NCBI RefSeq assembly: GCF_035046485.1
Contig: NC_085137.1
Span: forward strand, 500,484,536 to 500,548,535
Direction of reading: 5' to 3'
Source: Aedes albopictus
Taxonomy: Eukaryota > Arthropoda > Insecta > Diptera > Culicidae
Length of the DNA stretch: 64,000 nucleotides
A program made the position numbers and the translations under genes. The notes below the pieces were generated by a model. That model saw only the letters and a program-made list of their open reading frames with translations. It was not told the origin of the DNA and did not search any database. Shown here in pieces: positions 1-11,281 of this stretch (positions are counted from its first letter, which is position 1; each line of letters opens with the position of its first letter).

Positions 1-599
1 AATATTTGGTGAAATCTTGATGTTTTAGAATTACCCATTTAAAAAAAAACCCAATCTCATCAGAAATCATTTTATTTACGATGCGGCTAAATGCTTGATG
101 ATACTAGCCATATAGGCACGTAGCCCGCAGTTACCCTGCCTATTGAAATCATCATATAAGTTGACTAAGGATATTATAGGCAGGTTTGTTCTCTTCGTCA
201 TGGGGGATTTTTGTCGACCAAATTGCCTGAAACTTGGTAGTATAATACAGCTTGATTGGGAAAGATTTGAGTTTAATTTTGAGTTCAATAGGTTTAAAAA
301 AACATGACGAAGAGGCCGAAAATACGTTAGTTCGCCTAAATAAAATCTCAGCGTTGTCTGTGTGTCTGTAACGCTTAGAAATGTTTCACAATAGCTATAT
401 TAAACTTTTTAAAAAATCGAGAAATCCTGGAAAGAAATTGGACGCTTCAGAAAGAATATGTTGAGAACTTCTCGGAAGTTTCTGGAAGTCCTTTAGCCCT
501 CGGCATGATTTCACTAAATGTCTTCAAATAAATTTCTTGAACATCCCTGGGTGTTGCGGTAGGTTTGGTGGAGTTCTCCCAGCAGAAATAAAACAGTCC
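1..599. other. AT-rich sequence, nothing recognised
   Basis: No convincing coding exon, tRNA-like head or terminal inverted repeat was seen. The short ORFs here have no recognisable motifs and no splice context. Confidence 0.4.
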
Positions 600-905
600 C
601 AGGCAGGGATGGCATGTCACGCAGAAACTGTGCCCATTTACGCTCATCTTTCACTGAACTTCTCACTTTCATTTTTCTTACAAAAGAGAAAGAGAAAAAA
701 CGCACAATAAAATGTACATAGTTTCTCTCACGCAGAGTTTTTGTGCGAGTGATTAGAGTGCTGCGTGAGAGCAATGAGAGCCCGCAGATCATAATCCCAG
801 TGCGCAATTTCTGCGCGCACGCAGAAAAAACAGAACTCAGTGCACACGCAGTGTGTTCAAAGGGGTCAGTGTTGTTTGAGCATTTGGTGAACCGAAAGCA
901 TGCCA
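600..905. repeat. GCACACGCAG-rich dispersed repeat, copy 1
   Basis: The segment is rich in GCGCACGCAG and GTGCACAC-like words and contains GATGGCATG near 607. A related segment at about 2200-2475 has the same kind of words (TGTGCGCAC, GTGCACGCAGAAACTG, GGCATGC). The two look like diverged, partly inverted members of one dispersed family. Boundaries are approximate and no target duplication was found. Confidence 0.35.
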
Positions 906-1019
906 GTGAGTCCAAAACCAAGGGTATCAAATCCTATGATATCAGAGACAAGCATACGTCTTAAGCTGGTCAAGAACTTACAGTTGATGGATATTTTGGT
1001 TCCAAATTCCACCAAAAGG

Positions 1020-2150
1020 CTGTGCTAGTGAGCTAACAAATTTTGTTTTTCAAATATATCAGAAAAATTTGCAAAAAAATGCAACGAAATTTCAATCTCA
1101 TATATCTCATGATCCTGATTACTTAGAGAGTTGGTGTCTTCGGCAAAGTTGTTTGGCTGGTCAAGGACTAACCGATAATAAAACTTAAGATTCAAAATTC
1201 CACCGCTAGGCGGTGCTAGTGAGTTAGCAAATTTTGTTTTTCATAAATATCAGGAAAATTTGCAAAAAATTGCAACTAGCGCCGCCTAGCTGCAGAAACT
1301 TGAACCAAACGGTAATTATTCTGAAAGCCCTTGATATACCAAACAGTTTTGCCGAAGACACCATCATTCTAAAGAATCAGAGTACTGAGATATGTGAAAT
1401 GTAAAATTTGTACGCTCTCTTGCGACGCCTAGCGGTGAAATCACGAATCATACGGCCCATATTGTGAAAGCCCATGACCAGCTGAACTACTTTGCCAAAG
1501 AAACCAACTCTCTAAGTAATCAGGATGCTGAGATATATTGGATGGCAATTTTGTCAGTGTTGCATCTGCTTGTCTAAGATATCACATAAATCACAGACAA
1601 ATGGATATGTGACACTAACGAAATTTCAATCTCATATATCTCATGATCCTGATTACTTAGAGAGTTGGTGTCTTCGGCAAAGTTGTTTGGCTGGTCAAGG
1701 ACTAACCGATAATAAGGCTTGAGATTCAAAATTCTACCGCTAGGCGGCGCTAGAGAGCAAACAAATTTTAAATTTCGCATATCTCAGCATCCTGATTTTG
1801 TAGAAAGATGGTGTCTTCGGCAATATTGTTTAGTAGATCATGGGCTTTCAGAATAATTACCGTTTGGTTCAAGTTTCTGCAGCTAGGCGGCGCTAGTTGC
1901 AGTTTTTTGCAAATTTTCCTGATATATATGAAAAATAAAATTTGTTAACTCACTAGCACCGCCTAGCGGTGGAATTTTGAATCTTAAGTTTTATTATCGG
2001 TTAGTCCTTGACCAGCCAAACAACTTTGCCGAAGACTCCAACTCTCTAAGTAATCAGGATCATGAGATATATGAGATTGAAATTTCGTTAGTGTCACATA
2101 TCTATTTGTCTGTGATTTATGTGATATCTTAGACAAGCAGATGCATTTGC
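1020..2150. repeat. Complex fold-back repeat built from CTAGGCGGYGCTAG units
   Basis: A segment of about 135 bp at 1086-1220 recurs directly at 1619-1755 and inverted at about 1985-2095. Longer arms at about 1561-1716 and 1990-2144 are near-perfect inverted repeats of about 155 bp. The palindromic word CCGCTAGGCGG or CTAGGCGGCGCTAG occurs at least five times. This looks like a fold-back MITE cluster with an older truncated copy to its left. The ORFs here are repeat-derived. Confidence 0.7.
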
Positions 2151-2199
2151 TACTAGATGGCGTAATAGTACTTTCATACTCCCTGTGGTACACACAGTA

Positions 2200-2475
2200 T
2201 TGCACTGGAAGCACGACTGAGTGCGCACTCAATGAATTTTTGTGTGCACATTTTCTGTGCGCACAAAATGTGCACGCAGAAACTGAAAAACATGCTTGTT
2301 CTATCATTTGTTTGAGCACTCATTTTGAGTGTGCCGCTGATGGATGCCAGAGAGTGAGCGGCTGGTTTGTGTGTGAAAAAAGTTGCGTAGTTCACCCTCG
2401 CTCTCGTTGAAAGTCGTGTGTAGAGTGTATGTTTTCTCTTCTCACGTTTCGCACTGAGGAGCATGCCATCTCTGG
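2200..2475. repeat. GCACACGCAG-rich dispersed repeat, copy 2
   Basis: Related to 600-905 through shared TGTGCGCAC, TGCACGCAGAAACTG and GGCATGC words. Boundaries are approximate. Confidence 0.3.
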
Positions 2476-2960
2476 TCCCAGGTGTTTATCAGCTTAAAGC
2501 TAAAATATATTGTAAAATTAGAGTTCGAGTTCATGCGTTTAAATTCAAGATGTACTCACAATTCAGTCTCCGACCTACTCTTGACTTAGCTCGCAACAAA
2601 GTGATATGTTTTTGACCTTTTCTTACAAATAAGTGTATAAGTTTAACTAAATAAAGTGGTAATATAATTATAAAATTAAAAATTAAAAACCTAGCAACGA
2701 TCTACTCGCGCACTACTTCTAACATCACTCTGCCAGCATTTGTTATTGTTTATCTATCTATTATGTCTTTCTAGATCTATGTTGACTCGTCGGATCGTTC
2801 GCGTTAGGTTACCATAGGGATGGTTGATACAAGGGGCTGTTGTGGCTAACACTGGGCAAAGAGGAAAAAGCAGAAGAGAGGTAATATTCTAGAACATTGC
2901 GTATTCTAGGCCCGGAAAGATGAAAATACTATTTTTACAAATGTTCAAGGGTTTTCCAAG
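2476..2960. other. AT-rich spacer, nothing recognised
   Basis: No exon, inverted repeat or RNA gene could be supported in this stretch. Confidence 0.35.
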
Positions 2961-2966
2961 CATAAT

Positions 2967-3105
2967 TGTGGAGTCTCGTAGCCGTGTGGTTAGGGTCAAC
3001 AAGCTACTAATCGCACCATGCGGGTTCGATTCCCGCCCCGGGCGATGAAACTTTTCGTGAGGATAGTTTCTTCTCCGCAAATAAAGATACGCCTGATGAA
3101 TAAAA
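2967..3105 (+). mobile_element. tRNA-headed SINE (family A)
   Basis: An A-box-like TAGCCGTGTGG lies at 2979-2989 and a perfect B box GGTTCGATTCC at 3023-3033, the spacing of a pol III internal promoter. It does not fold as a functional tRNA and is followed by a non-tRNA body. A shorter relative of the head (CTCGTGGCCGTGCGGTTAGC) is at about 14592-14645. Confidence 0.65.
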
Positions 3106-3274
3106 ATACTATAACCAAAAATATTTGAGAATTTTCGATAAATAATGGATAGAAGCTTTCTGTTTTGAATTCGAAGAACTTTTAGGTACATTCCTGTGAG
3201 AATCAGATAATGAAATCGAAGATTCATGAACATTCTCGAACATTTTTCGTAGCAATCAAAGCAATAAGATACAT

Positions 3275-4378
3275 GTTCGAGTATTTTCCACGTTCAACAA
3301 GTACGAATCTCGTTTCATACACTTCATTCATAACCTGTCATATGGAAAAGGGCCTCCAGGTTGATGCCATTTACACGGATCGGCCTTCGACAAAATAAAC
3401 CACGAAATTGCTTTAGCAAAGTTTGACCGATTGGAAATTTGTGGCAATCTTCTTATTTGGCTACGCTAAGAACCGGTCTATGCAAGTGAGGATTGGAGAG
3501 CACCGTTCGTCATTGTTTCGTGTAACCTCCGGAGTACCGCAAGGAAGTCACCTTGGGCCATTTCTCTGCTTGCTATACATGAACGACTTGAACTTCATTT
3601 TAAAATGCGAGAAATAGTCTTTCGCAGACGACCTCAAACTGTTTTACGTTATCACTAAGCCTAAAGATGCTGAACATCTGCAACAGCAACTGGAAGTATT
3701 TGCAGCGTGGTGTGACCGCAACCGAATGGTTCTAAACCCTTCGAAATGCTCTGTCATCTCTTTCGGTCGGAAACGATCAACATATATTCACGATTATGTC
3801 TTGGCCGGCGCCTCGGTTCAGCGAGAAAACTCAGTTAAGGATCTAGGAGTCATCCTAGATTGTAAATTGACATACAAAGAACACGTATCGTATATAGTAT
3901 CGAAGGCATCATCGCAATTGGGATTCATTTTTCGATTCGGCAAAAAATTTCGAGATACTGCGTACTTAGTACGTTCGACCTTGGAGTACTCAGCTGTAGT
4001 TTGGGCCCCGTTCTACCAGAATGGAATACGGAGAATAGAAAGTGTCCAGCGAAAATTTATTCAGTATGCTCTACGTAATCTCCAGTGGAATGACCCCGTC
4101 AATCGAGTTACGTGGATCGCTGCAAGTGTTCGCCGAGATGTTGCGAAGGCCTGTTTTGTAAGTGATCTACTTACATCGAACATTGATTGTCCGGAACTGC
4201 TGAATCAACTAAACGTGGACATCAGAAGGCGCGCTATTCGTTCTAGTGATTTTCTGCGCATTATTAGATCTTCGACAAACTATGGGATGAACGAACCTGT
4301 TAGTAGTATGTGTCGGGTATTTGTTATTTGTTTTTCTAGTTTTGATTTCCATTTAAGTAGAGCTAAGATACGAGACAA
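3275..4378 (+). pseudogene. Decayed CR1/Jockey-like non-LTR reverse transcriptase fragment
   Basis: Three consecutive plus-strand reading frames together give the second half of a CR1/Jockey-type reverse transcriptase. Visible motifs are RSTSTNLV near the start, VDAIYTD, SGVPQGSHLGPF at about 3530-3565, FADDLKLFY at about 3619, and the thumb-like region ending LRNLQWNDPVNR. An in-frame TAG sits immediately before FADDL. The aspartate region after VDAIYTD is frameshifted, and a deletion joins FRDT to VRSTLEYSAVVWAP. The 5' end is truncated, as is usual for non-LTR copies. The apparent 3' tail resumes at 5458-5550 after two TTAA elements. It cannot encode active enzyme. Confidence 0.8.
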
Positions 4379-4383
4379 TTTAA

Positions 4384-4725
4384 GGCGAAACTGGAAGCAT
4401 TTCCTCATTTTTTTGGTTATTGATTTTTAATAAAATAACGAAGCAATATTTTCAAAATCGGTTTTCGTGCAGAGTATGGATCAAGGTATCTCCTGAATTT
4501 TTCCCTGGTGGAAAAAGGTTTTCGTTTTTGCAGAAACCATTTTTTTGTGCAATTTTGTTTAAACATGGCTTCTGCAAAAACGAAAAACTTTTTCCACCAC
4601 AAAAAAATCAGGAGATACCTTGATACATACTCTACATGTGCACGAAAACCGATTTTGAAAATATTGCTTCGTTATTTTATTAAAAATCAAAAACCGAAAA
4701 GTGAGGAAATGGATCCAGTTTCGCC
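4384..4725. mobile_element. 342-bp palindromic MITE with TTAA target duplication
   Basis: Nearly the whole element is one inverted repeat. Its ends read GGCGAAACTGG and CCAGTTTCGCC and are flanked by TTAA at 4380-4383 and 4726-4729. The inner arms carry TAATAAAATAACGAAGCAAT and its complement. TTAA duplication is the piggyBac signature, although the termini begin GG rather than CCY, so superfamily assignment is an inference. It interrupts the LINE fragment to its left. Confidence 0.75.
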
Positions 4726-4729
4726 TTAA

Positions 4730-5453
4730 GGACAGACTTGTTAGAACCCCAAAATGGCCGCCACAATGGCCGACTTTGACGCCTACTCACGATTTCGAGC
4801 GCACAAATCTCTTTGTAAACAAAACCAGCGCACCTGATCTTATTTTAAGCTTATTGCAAGTGAGTAAGAACAGAATAATAAAATGCACTGTTGTTTGAAG
4901 CTTGCTTCTTGAGATTTGTGCGTTTGAAGTTCTGATGCACTCTTGAAGCGGGATTTCAAGCAGAGATGGAAACACTCTCATCGTGAATCAACTCGCGAGT
5001 GTAAAAGCAACAAACGGTTTACTCACGGTGCCGAGAGTAAGCCGTGTGTGAGTTTATTCGCACCCGCTTGCTTCACGAGTATGAAGCAAAACAAAAACAA
5101 AAACACTCATGAACTTTTATTCGCGAAGAACAAGTAGAGATGCGGGAATTGCATTTTAGTGCGATTTTAATAGCAAAACAAGTAATTATCCATCATATAA
5201 TAGTGTTTTGTGCTTTATTGTTCCTGAAAAGCTAATCTGTCGGCCGCGTAAATTCGTTTTTTCACAAAATTGAAAAATGTTCAGAGCTGCTTCGCGAATC
5301 AATCACGAGTGCGACCAGCTTCGTTAGCTCGCGAGTGAAGGAAGTGCGAATATATTCTGGCTTCTGTTGTTCACGAGTAGGATAGCTTTGCGTTTGTATC
5401 TACTCAGCTGCATTCCTCACTGTTTTCCATCACTGATTTCAAGTCGTTTGTCC
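4730..5453. mobile_element. TTAA-flanked non-autonomous element abutting the MITE
   Basis: The ends read GGACAGACTTG and, inverted, GGACAAACGACTTG, with TTAA at 4726-4729 (shared with the left neighbour) and at 5454-5457. The interior contains many CTCGCGAGTG-like words but no coding capacity. After it the sequence resumes with what looks like the LINE 3' tail. The short, imperfect TIR makes this less certain than its neighbour. Confidence 0.5.
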
Positions 5454-5457
5454 TTAA

Positions 5458-5550
5458 TGTAAAATGATTGTTCTTTTTGTTTGTAGTTGATTAAGATTTG
5501 TCATTGGGGTGTTTTAACCTGTTGACATTGTAACAACCAAATAAATAAAT
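5458..5550 (+). other. Probable 3' tail of the interrupted LINE
   Basis: A T-rich stretch ends in AAATAAATAAATA, the simple-repeat tail typical of CR1/Jockey-like non-LTR elements. It lies directly beyond the two TTAA elements that follow the reverse transcriptase fragment. Continuity with 3275-4378 is inferred from order and orientation. Confidence 0.4.
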
Positions 5551-5557
5551 ATGAATA

Positions 5558-5772
5558 CAGTAATGTTCCGATTTTATCACGCCCTCCGCGCGTCAGTCCT
5601 TCATTTTTCATTAATTTAATGTTACATTTGAGAGCAAGTGTTTCCCCTCTTCTTCAAGATGAATGTTGAAGACGTGTTCTGCAACGATAAAAATATTGAA
5701 AATGCATATAGATTTGGTAGAATATTTAAAATGATTTTTGAAAAAATGCGTGATAAAATCAGAACAATACTG
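5558..5772. mobile_element. 215-bp TA-flanked MITE (family CAGTAWTGTTCCGATTTTAT), copy 1
   Basis: The termini read CAGTAATGTTCCGATTTTAT and, inverted, CAGTATTGTTCTGATTTTAT. The element is flanked by TA (5556-5557 and 5773-5774). A second copy of the same length, in opposite internal orientation, is at 56681-56895. TA duplication and CAGT ends fit a Tc1/mariner-type non-autonomous element. The ORF here is not a gene. Confidence 0.85.
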
Positions 5773-5774
5773 TA

Positions 5775-6097
5775 ATAGCATAATTGAGAACATTCTGATT
5801 AGAATTCGGAGAAGTTTATGAAGCCTTACATGGCAAAGAAAGTAGAAGCATATTCTAGAACACATCAGAGGAATAAATATGGCTTCTGAATAAATTTTGT
5901 TGATAAGCAAAAAACGCATATCAAACATTTTTAAGCCATTGTCATGATTCTCGGGATTGTGAAAACGTGGTTATCCTTGTCGGGTCAGCTAGTTTTAGTT
6001 ATTTCCTACATTTTTTTCAGATGACGAAAAGTCTGGGGGAGAAAGCGGTTTAATCTTTGGATCTTTTTGCGAATTCCGAAAGAAATTACAGGTTTTA
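5775..6097. other. Spacer, nothing recognised
   Basis: Contains TTGTCGGGTCAGCTAGTTTT near 5978, which is the complement-like partner of TACTAGCTGTCCCGGCAAAC near 34049. This suggests a dispersed repeat end, but no complete element can be delimited. Confidence 0.3.
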
Positions 6098-6277
6098 GGC
6101 GGACCTGGTGTGAAGGTTAAAGCACGTGACTAGCACGCCGAGGACCTGGGATCGAATCCCACTCCCGACAAACTCACAAAATGTGAGTTCTTCCTTCGGA
6201 AGGGAAGTAAAAACGTGGGTCCCAAGATGAACTAGCCTAGGGCTAAAAATCTCTTTAATACAGATAAAAAAAATACA
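6098..6277 (+). mobile_element. tRNA-headed SINE (family B), copy 1
   Basis: The head GCGGACCTGGTGTGAAGGTT resembles an A-box region and GGGATCGAATCCC at 6148-6160 is a B box. The body (TCCTTCGGAAGGGAAGTAAA) and an A-rich 3' end follow. A second copy lies on the minus strand at about 15520-15705. Confidence 0.75.
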
Positions 6278-6278
6278 G

Positions 6279-6345
6279 GTAAACCTCGATTTAGTGGACA
6301 TCTAAATTTTCAAAATGTCTATAAAATCGAATTTCATATAAAATC
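6279..6345. repeat. Tc1/pogo-like terminal fragment
   Basis: TACAGGTAAACCTCGATTTA resembles, inverted, the TAATCGAGGTATACCTGTA at about 16252-16268. Both have CAGGT termini next to TA. Only one end is recognisable here. Confidence 0.45.
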
Positions 6346-6611
6346 GAATCATTTTTTTATTTCATTTTAATTTTAGTTGTATACCAAATCTGTGTGTGTG
6401 ACTGTCGAGGTGTTAAGCGTTAACCGTCATTGCTCTGCTAATAGCAATTTAATATTGTGTGTAAATCAGCTTATTAAATCGTTAAAAGTGTTTCTTACTT
6501 TGTGCTCGTGTACCTAGTAACGTTCCAGAGTCATTTTTTTGTAAAAAGCACAATAGAACCGCCTGTGCTCAATTAATCAATTCTGCATGCAGTTATCAAA
6601 ATCTGTTTGAT
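6346..6611 (+). other. Probable 5' UTR of the CR1-like element
   Basis: Non-coding sequence immediately upstream of the PHD-type ORF1 start at 6612. No competing feature is visible and its assignment as 5' UTR rests on position alone. The element's 5' end cannot be fixed. Confidence 0.35.
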
Positions 6612-6843
6612 ATGGCTCCGATTACCTCCACAAGCAAATCATTGGGGTGCAAGAAGTGTTCAATTGTAATTGCTACCGGCGTCGCCTATGTTGGATGTGA
6701 AGGTTTTTGTAAAAGGGTTTTTCATGCTGCATGTGTGAAACTGAGTCACGAAGATGTTATCCAGTAACGTAACAAAGCTTCGAACTTTTGGTGGATATGC
6801 ACTCAATGCATGGATGCGATACGCTATCAACGTGATCATCTGA
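6612..6843 (+). pseudogene. CR1-like LINE ORF1, 5' part (PHD finger), interrupted
   Basis: From the ATG at 6612 the frame encodes an N-terminal C4HC3 PHD-type zinc finger: C13, C16, C29, C33, H38 and C41, with the last pair in WWICTQC. CR1-clade ORF1 proteins commonly carry such a finger and act as RNA-binding or chaperone proteins for the retrotransposon. A premature TAA at 6765-6767 lies within the finger, so this copy is dead. The frame then runs into the target duplication ATCTGA (6838-6843) of the inserted LINE and resumes in the same frame at 11341. Confidence 0.8.
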
Positions 6844-6967
6844 CAGTTTGGTTCTGATCGTCGAGCCGTGTAGATCGTTTTTAATAGAGCGGAGCAGAGG
6901 TGACGAAAAGTTCTCGTGTGTGAGTTAGTTGAGACCACCACATTGGTGGCGGAATCCAAGGCCGACG

Positions 6968-8032
6968 ATGTCGGCGTTTAGACGAAATGCGTTCATGATC
7001 GATTTCAGCAAACTACCCAAGCTACCGAAACAAGAGGAAGCTCATCTTTTCGTAAACCAGAAGCTAAACCTGGGTTACGATGACGTTGACGCGATTCAAT
7101 TAAGCAATGCGAAGTTTGCGCTCATTGTCGAGTGCGCCACCCTGGAGCTGGCAATCAACACAGTCAACAAGCACGACCGTAAACATTTCATCGAAGTCGA
7201 CAAGAAGAAATATCAAATTTCCCTCAGTATGGACGATGGTGGCACAGATGTGAAACTTCACGATCTGCCGCCTCGAATGGATAATAAACTGATCGAAGAC
7301 TGGATGGCACAGTATGGTGAAATCATATCAATTCGCGAGTTCAAGTGGACAGACAAGGTGTTTTTCAAGAACAAAGACAATGGTGTGCGCATAGTGAGGA
7401 TTCGTTTGCAAAAGCCGATTCCGTCGTATATCACGGTTCATGGCGAAGAAACATACGTAACCTACAAAAACCAGACTCCCACGTGCCGCCATTGTGGGTA
7501 CAAGGCTCACCGTGGTCGGGGATGCGTGGAGAACAAAATGGTTCTGGCAGAACGAGATGGTCGATCTGTCAACGATAGGATGGAACGAGCAAGGTCATCA
7601 TATGCTGATGTAGTGACGAAGTCTGGCGACCTGAACAAATACCATGAGAGGATGGAAGATGAACCACGGGACCTGAACATTACCACGGCAGCTACTGGTG
7701 AGAGTACCCAAGCGGCTGGTAGTAGTTTGATGACAATAGGTGAGGGGAAACAGGGAGAACGGCTCTCGCAGCATCCGATAACAAAAGATAACCCAGTATT
7801 GGCGAACGTTCATGAACTAACACCAACTAACAAAACTGATGAGTCTACGGAGATGGATTCTGAACTGGATTCGGATGATCCAAATACTGAAACTAACACT
7901 ACTAATCAAAAAAATGATAAAAAATCGAATACTAACACGACTAACAAAAGTACGAAGCACAAAAGACAAGAGACTGATACCACAACTGATGAGGAGAGGC
8001 TTAGACCCAGGCCGAAACGAAAAAACATATAA
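6968..8032 (+). CDS. L1/Tx1-like ORF1 protein (RNA-binding, one zinc knuckle)
   Basis: The first ATG of the long frame is at 6968, giving about 354 residues; an in-frame TTG at 6929 is unlikely to be used. An N-terminal RRM-like region around residues 80-165 includes KLHDLPPRMDNKLIEDWM and IPSYITVHGEETYVTY. One CX2CX4HX4C knuckle (C173, C176, H181, C186) follows. Then comes a long Thr/Asn/Ser-rich acidic tail ending in the basic RPRPKRKNI. This matches the RNA-packaging ORF1 of Tx1/L1 LINEs, which binds element RNA in cytoplasmic particles. A 70-bp gap separates it from ORF2. It is uninterrupted. Confidence 0.88.
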   Translation: MSAFRRNAFMIDFSKLPKLPKQEEAHLFVNQKLNLGYDDVDAIQLSNAKFALIVECATLELAINTVNKHDRKHFIEVDKKKYQISLSMDDGGTDVKLHDLPPRMDNKLIEDWMAQYGEIISIREFKWTDKVFFKNKDNGVRIVRIRLQKPIPSYITVHGEETYVTYKNQTPTCRHCGYKAHRGRGCVENKMVLAERDGRSVNDRMERARSSYADVVTKSGDLNKYHERMEDEPRDLNITTAATGESTQAAGSSLMTIGEGKQGERLSQHPITKDNPVLANVHELTPTNKTDESTEMDSELDSDDPNTETNTTNQKNDKKSNTNTTNKSTKHKRQETDTTTDEERLRPRPKRKNI

Positions 8033-8102
8033 GTATTAGCTGGTTTTCTTCAATTTCATAGCTGAACATTTTTTCTTCTTATTATTATTATTTTTTCTCG
8101 TG

Positions 8103-11100
8103 ATGGATTGTTTGACTTACTATTTTTGCAGTGTTAATTTAAATGCTTTTTCGAATCAGACTAAAATCAATGCTTTCAGATCGTTTATTAGATCAATGGA
8201 ACTTGATATTATTCTATTGCAAGAGGTTCACGGACGGTATTTCGATTTTCCTGGCTATAAAGTTATATACAACATAGATAACATGCGTCGTGGTACTGCC
8301 ATAATACTTAGAGACTATATTCGTATTAAAGCTATTGACAAAAGCTTAGACACACGTATAACAACTGTGCTACTCGAGAATAATGTTCTTGTATGCTCGA
8401 TTTATGCTCCGTCTGGTAGCCAGAAACGCAAGGAGAGAGAAGATTTTTTCAGACTGGTTCTTCCTTTTTACTTGAACAGGCCGTGCAGTTCACTGGTAAT
8501 GGGAGGTGATTACAATTCAATAACACACGCAAAAGACTCTACGAGTGGAAATAACATAAGTCCACAATTGAAAAACTTGATACAGAACGCTAGACTCATT
8601 GACACTTGGGAAAAGATACACAAAAACGACATTGAATACTCATTCATAAGACCAAATTGTGGATCAAGGATAGACAGAATCTATGTTGATCAAAGTCTGA
8701 AGGACAAAATTGTTGATGCAAAACTACAAATTAATTGCTTTACTGATCATAAAGCTATCATTAGTCGATTGAAGATGCCAAAGTGCAGTAAAAGAGATGG
8801 TAGGGGCGTCTGGACATGCAGGGCAGAGGTCTTGAATGATGAAGTTCTAGCTGAGTTACAAACTAAATGGATTTATTGGACAAGTCGTCGACGTTTCCAT
8901 AGATCTTGGATGGACTGGTGGATTTGTTTTGCAAAACCCAAATTGATTTCGTTTTTAAAATGGAAGTCAAAACAACAATTCAGAGTATTTAATGAAACCA
9001 TGGAATATTACTATTTTTGTCTCAAAAGATGTTACGACGATTACGGTAGTGCGAGAGGGGATCTTTTTAAAAATATCAACAAAATTAAAGCGAAAATGCT
9101 ATCACATCAGCGAAAATTTTCATTCTTCTACAAAAGATGTAATGAAACGTACATTCAAGGCGAAGAAACTAGTACTTTCCACGTAGGACAAAAATTTCAG
9201 AAACGACAAAAATCAAGATTTAAACTAACGATAGGCGATACCACTTTTGAAGATTCTACTGACATTGAACACAAAATATTTGATTATTTTCGAAATCTAT
9301 TTCAAGAAACTAACATCGTTTATGATATTAATTTTTCACCCCAAAAATCGATTCCCAATGCTTGTGCAGCGAACGATTCTTTGATGAACAGGTTCACAGT
9401 GGATGAGGTTTTTAAATCCATTTGTTCAAGTGCTTCTAAGAAATCCCCTGGACTTGACGGATTGACAAAAGAATTTTATGTAAAATGTTGGGATATAATA
9501 GGAACAGAAATTACTTATGTAATGAATGATGCTAATCAAGGCGCTATTAATCAGGATTTGGTCAAAAGCTATGTTGTTCTAATTAGAAAAAAGAATACGG
9601 ATGACATCGATTCAATCAGACCTATTACGTTGACAAATTTCGATTATAAAATATTATCGCGAATTTTAAAAAATAGATTAAACGAATTAATGCCTTTGTT
9701 GCTAACGTCATCTCAGAAATGTTCAAATCCTAAAAAAATATATTTCAAGCTGTTCTAGCAATCAGAGATAGAATTCCAATGTTCAAGTATAAACGGAAAA
9801 AAGGAATTCTCATATCGTTCGATCTTAGACGCGCATTCGATCGGGTCAATCATGAATTTCTATTCAAAACACTTGAAAAAATGAGCATTAACAAGCATTT
9901 CATTGATTTTTTGAAACATATTTTTTCAATTTCCTATTCGAAAATCTTGATAAATGGCCATTTAACGGAAGATATCAAATTAGGATGCTCTGTAAAGCAA
10001 GGGGATCCTCTTAGCATGCATTTATTTGTATTGTATTTGGAACCACTCATACAAATCTTGAGGCGTGAATGCAATGGCAATCTTGATCTAGTATGTGCAT
10101 ACGCAGATGACATATCTGTCATAGTTGAGGATTTTTCGAAAATTGATGCAATCAAGCAAATATTTGACCATTTCTGTCTCACTTCGGGGGCAGAACTTAA
10201 TTTAGCAAAAACAAAAGCAATCAAATTAGGGGCAACCAATTCAGAAAACTTATTGAATTGGATAAACGTAACTGATGAGGTAAAAATTCTAGGAATAATA
10301 TTTTACAGTTCAATAAGTGACACCATAGAACAGAATTGGAAATCAGCTCTCTCAAAACTTTCAAGATTTCTTTGGATGAACAAAACTAGACAATTGAATT
10401 TAATTCAAATAATCACTTTTATAAATACATTTGCACTATCAAAAATATGGTATGTTGGATCTATCATTCCAATGCTAGCAAATACCTGTAAAAAAGTAAT
10501 ACAATTAATTCGACAATATCTTTGGCAAGGACATCCAACAATTGTAGCTTTTAATGATTTGACACTACCAAAACTCAAAGGAGGTTTGAACTTACATAAT
10601 CCTGATCTTAAATGCAAAGCACTTTTTCTGAATAAGCTTCATTTCGCGAGAGATGATAGTTTAATAGACCTCAACCAAATTATTGAAAATGTACCTATGA
10701 AACAATTGCCTTCTAATTTCAGTTATCTTCATAAATCGATTTTAGAACTTCGTAAAATTAGATCTGACGATTCCAATTCTTTGCTATCAGCCGCACTCTA
10801 CAAAAAGATGATTGACAAATTACCATTACCGAAACCAATAAGAGATCACCCAAATCATTGCTGGGAAAGAATTTTCGAAAATACTAACAGTAAACAACTA
10901 TCATCCATCCAAAGATCAGTATGCTATCTTTTTGTGCACAAAAAGATAGCATGCAAAGAATTGTTATATCGTCAGAAAAGAATCTCCTCTCCATATTGCG
11001 CTGATTGCAATAATATTAGTGAGACTCTTGAGCACATGTTTTTTGATTGCAGAAAAATAAGAATATTATGGCAGTACACACTAGCAAACATTCGTAAACT

Positions 11101-11281
11101 AGATACAAGAAGCTTTAGAAACAAAAGTAATGCCGATTTCCAATTCCCTGAGTTAACTTTTTTGAATAGAGTAAAACGAGACCAAACGATGAACATGTTT
11201 TCAAAGTATTTAAAATATATAATTGAAACAAAGACTGAAGATAAAAGTTTAGATCATTATAAATTTAGTTTAAGGATTTGA
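8103..11281 (+). pseudogene. L1/Tx1-like ORF2 (endonuclease plus reverse transcriptase), one frameshift
   Basis: The ATG at 8103 opens an APE-type endonuclease with NLNAFSNQTK, DIILLQEVHG, MGGDYNS, GSRIDRIYVD and FTDHKAI. The reverse transcriptase follows, with KSPGLDGLTKEFY, IRPITLTNFDYKIL, SFDLRRAFDRVNHEF, GCSVKQGDPLS and the catalytic YADD at 10100-10111. The C-terminus has a Cys/His motif (YCADC, EHMFFDC). The frame breaks once, in the A-rich tract at about 9731-9745, where an indel puts the second half (from about 9746) in another frame. Everything else is open, about 1,060 residues in total. Such proteins nick DNA and prime reverse transcription at the target. This copy would be inactive unless the shift is an assembly error or is bypassed. 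Confidence 0.88.

Noticed and set aside
1525..2410. Overlapping ORFs of 65-111 codons
   Set aside because: They share segments because they lie in direct and inverted copies of one fold-back repeat.
4384..4725. Short plus and minus ORFs of nearly identical sequence
   Set aside because: They arise because the MITE is a near-perfect palindrome.
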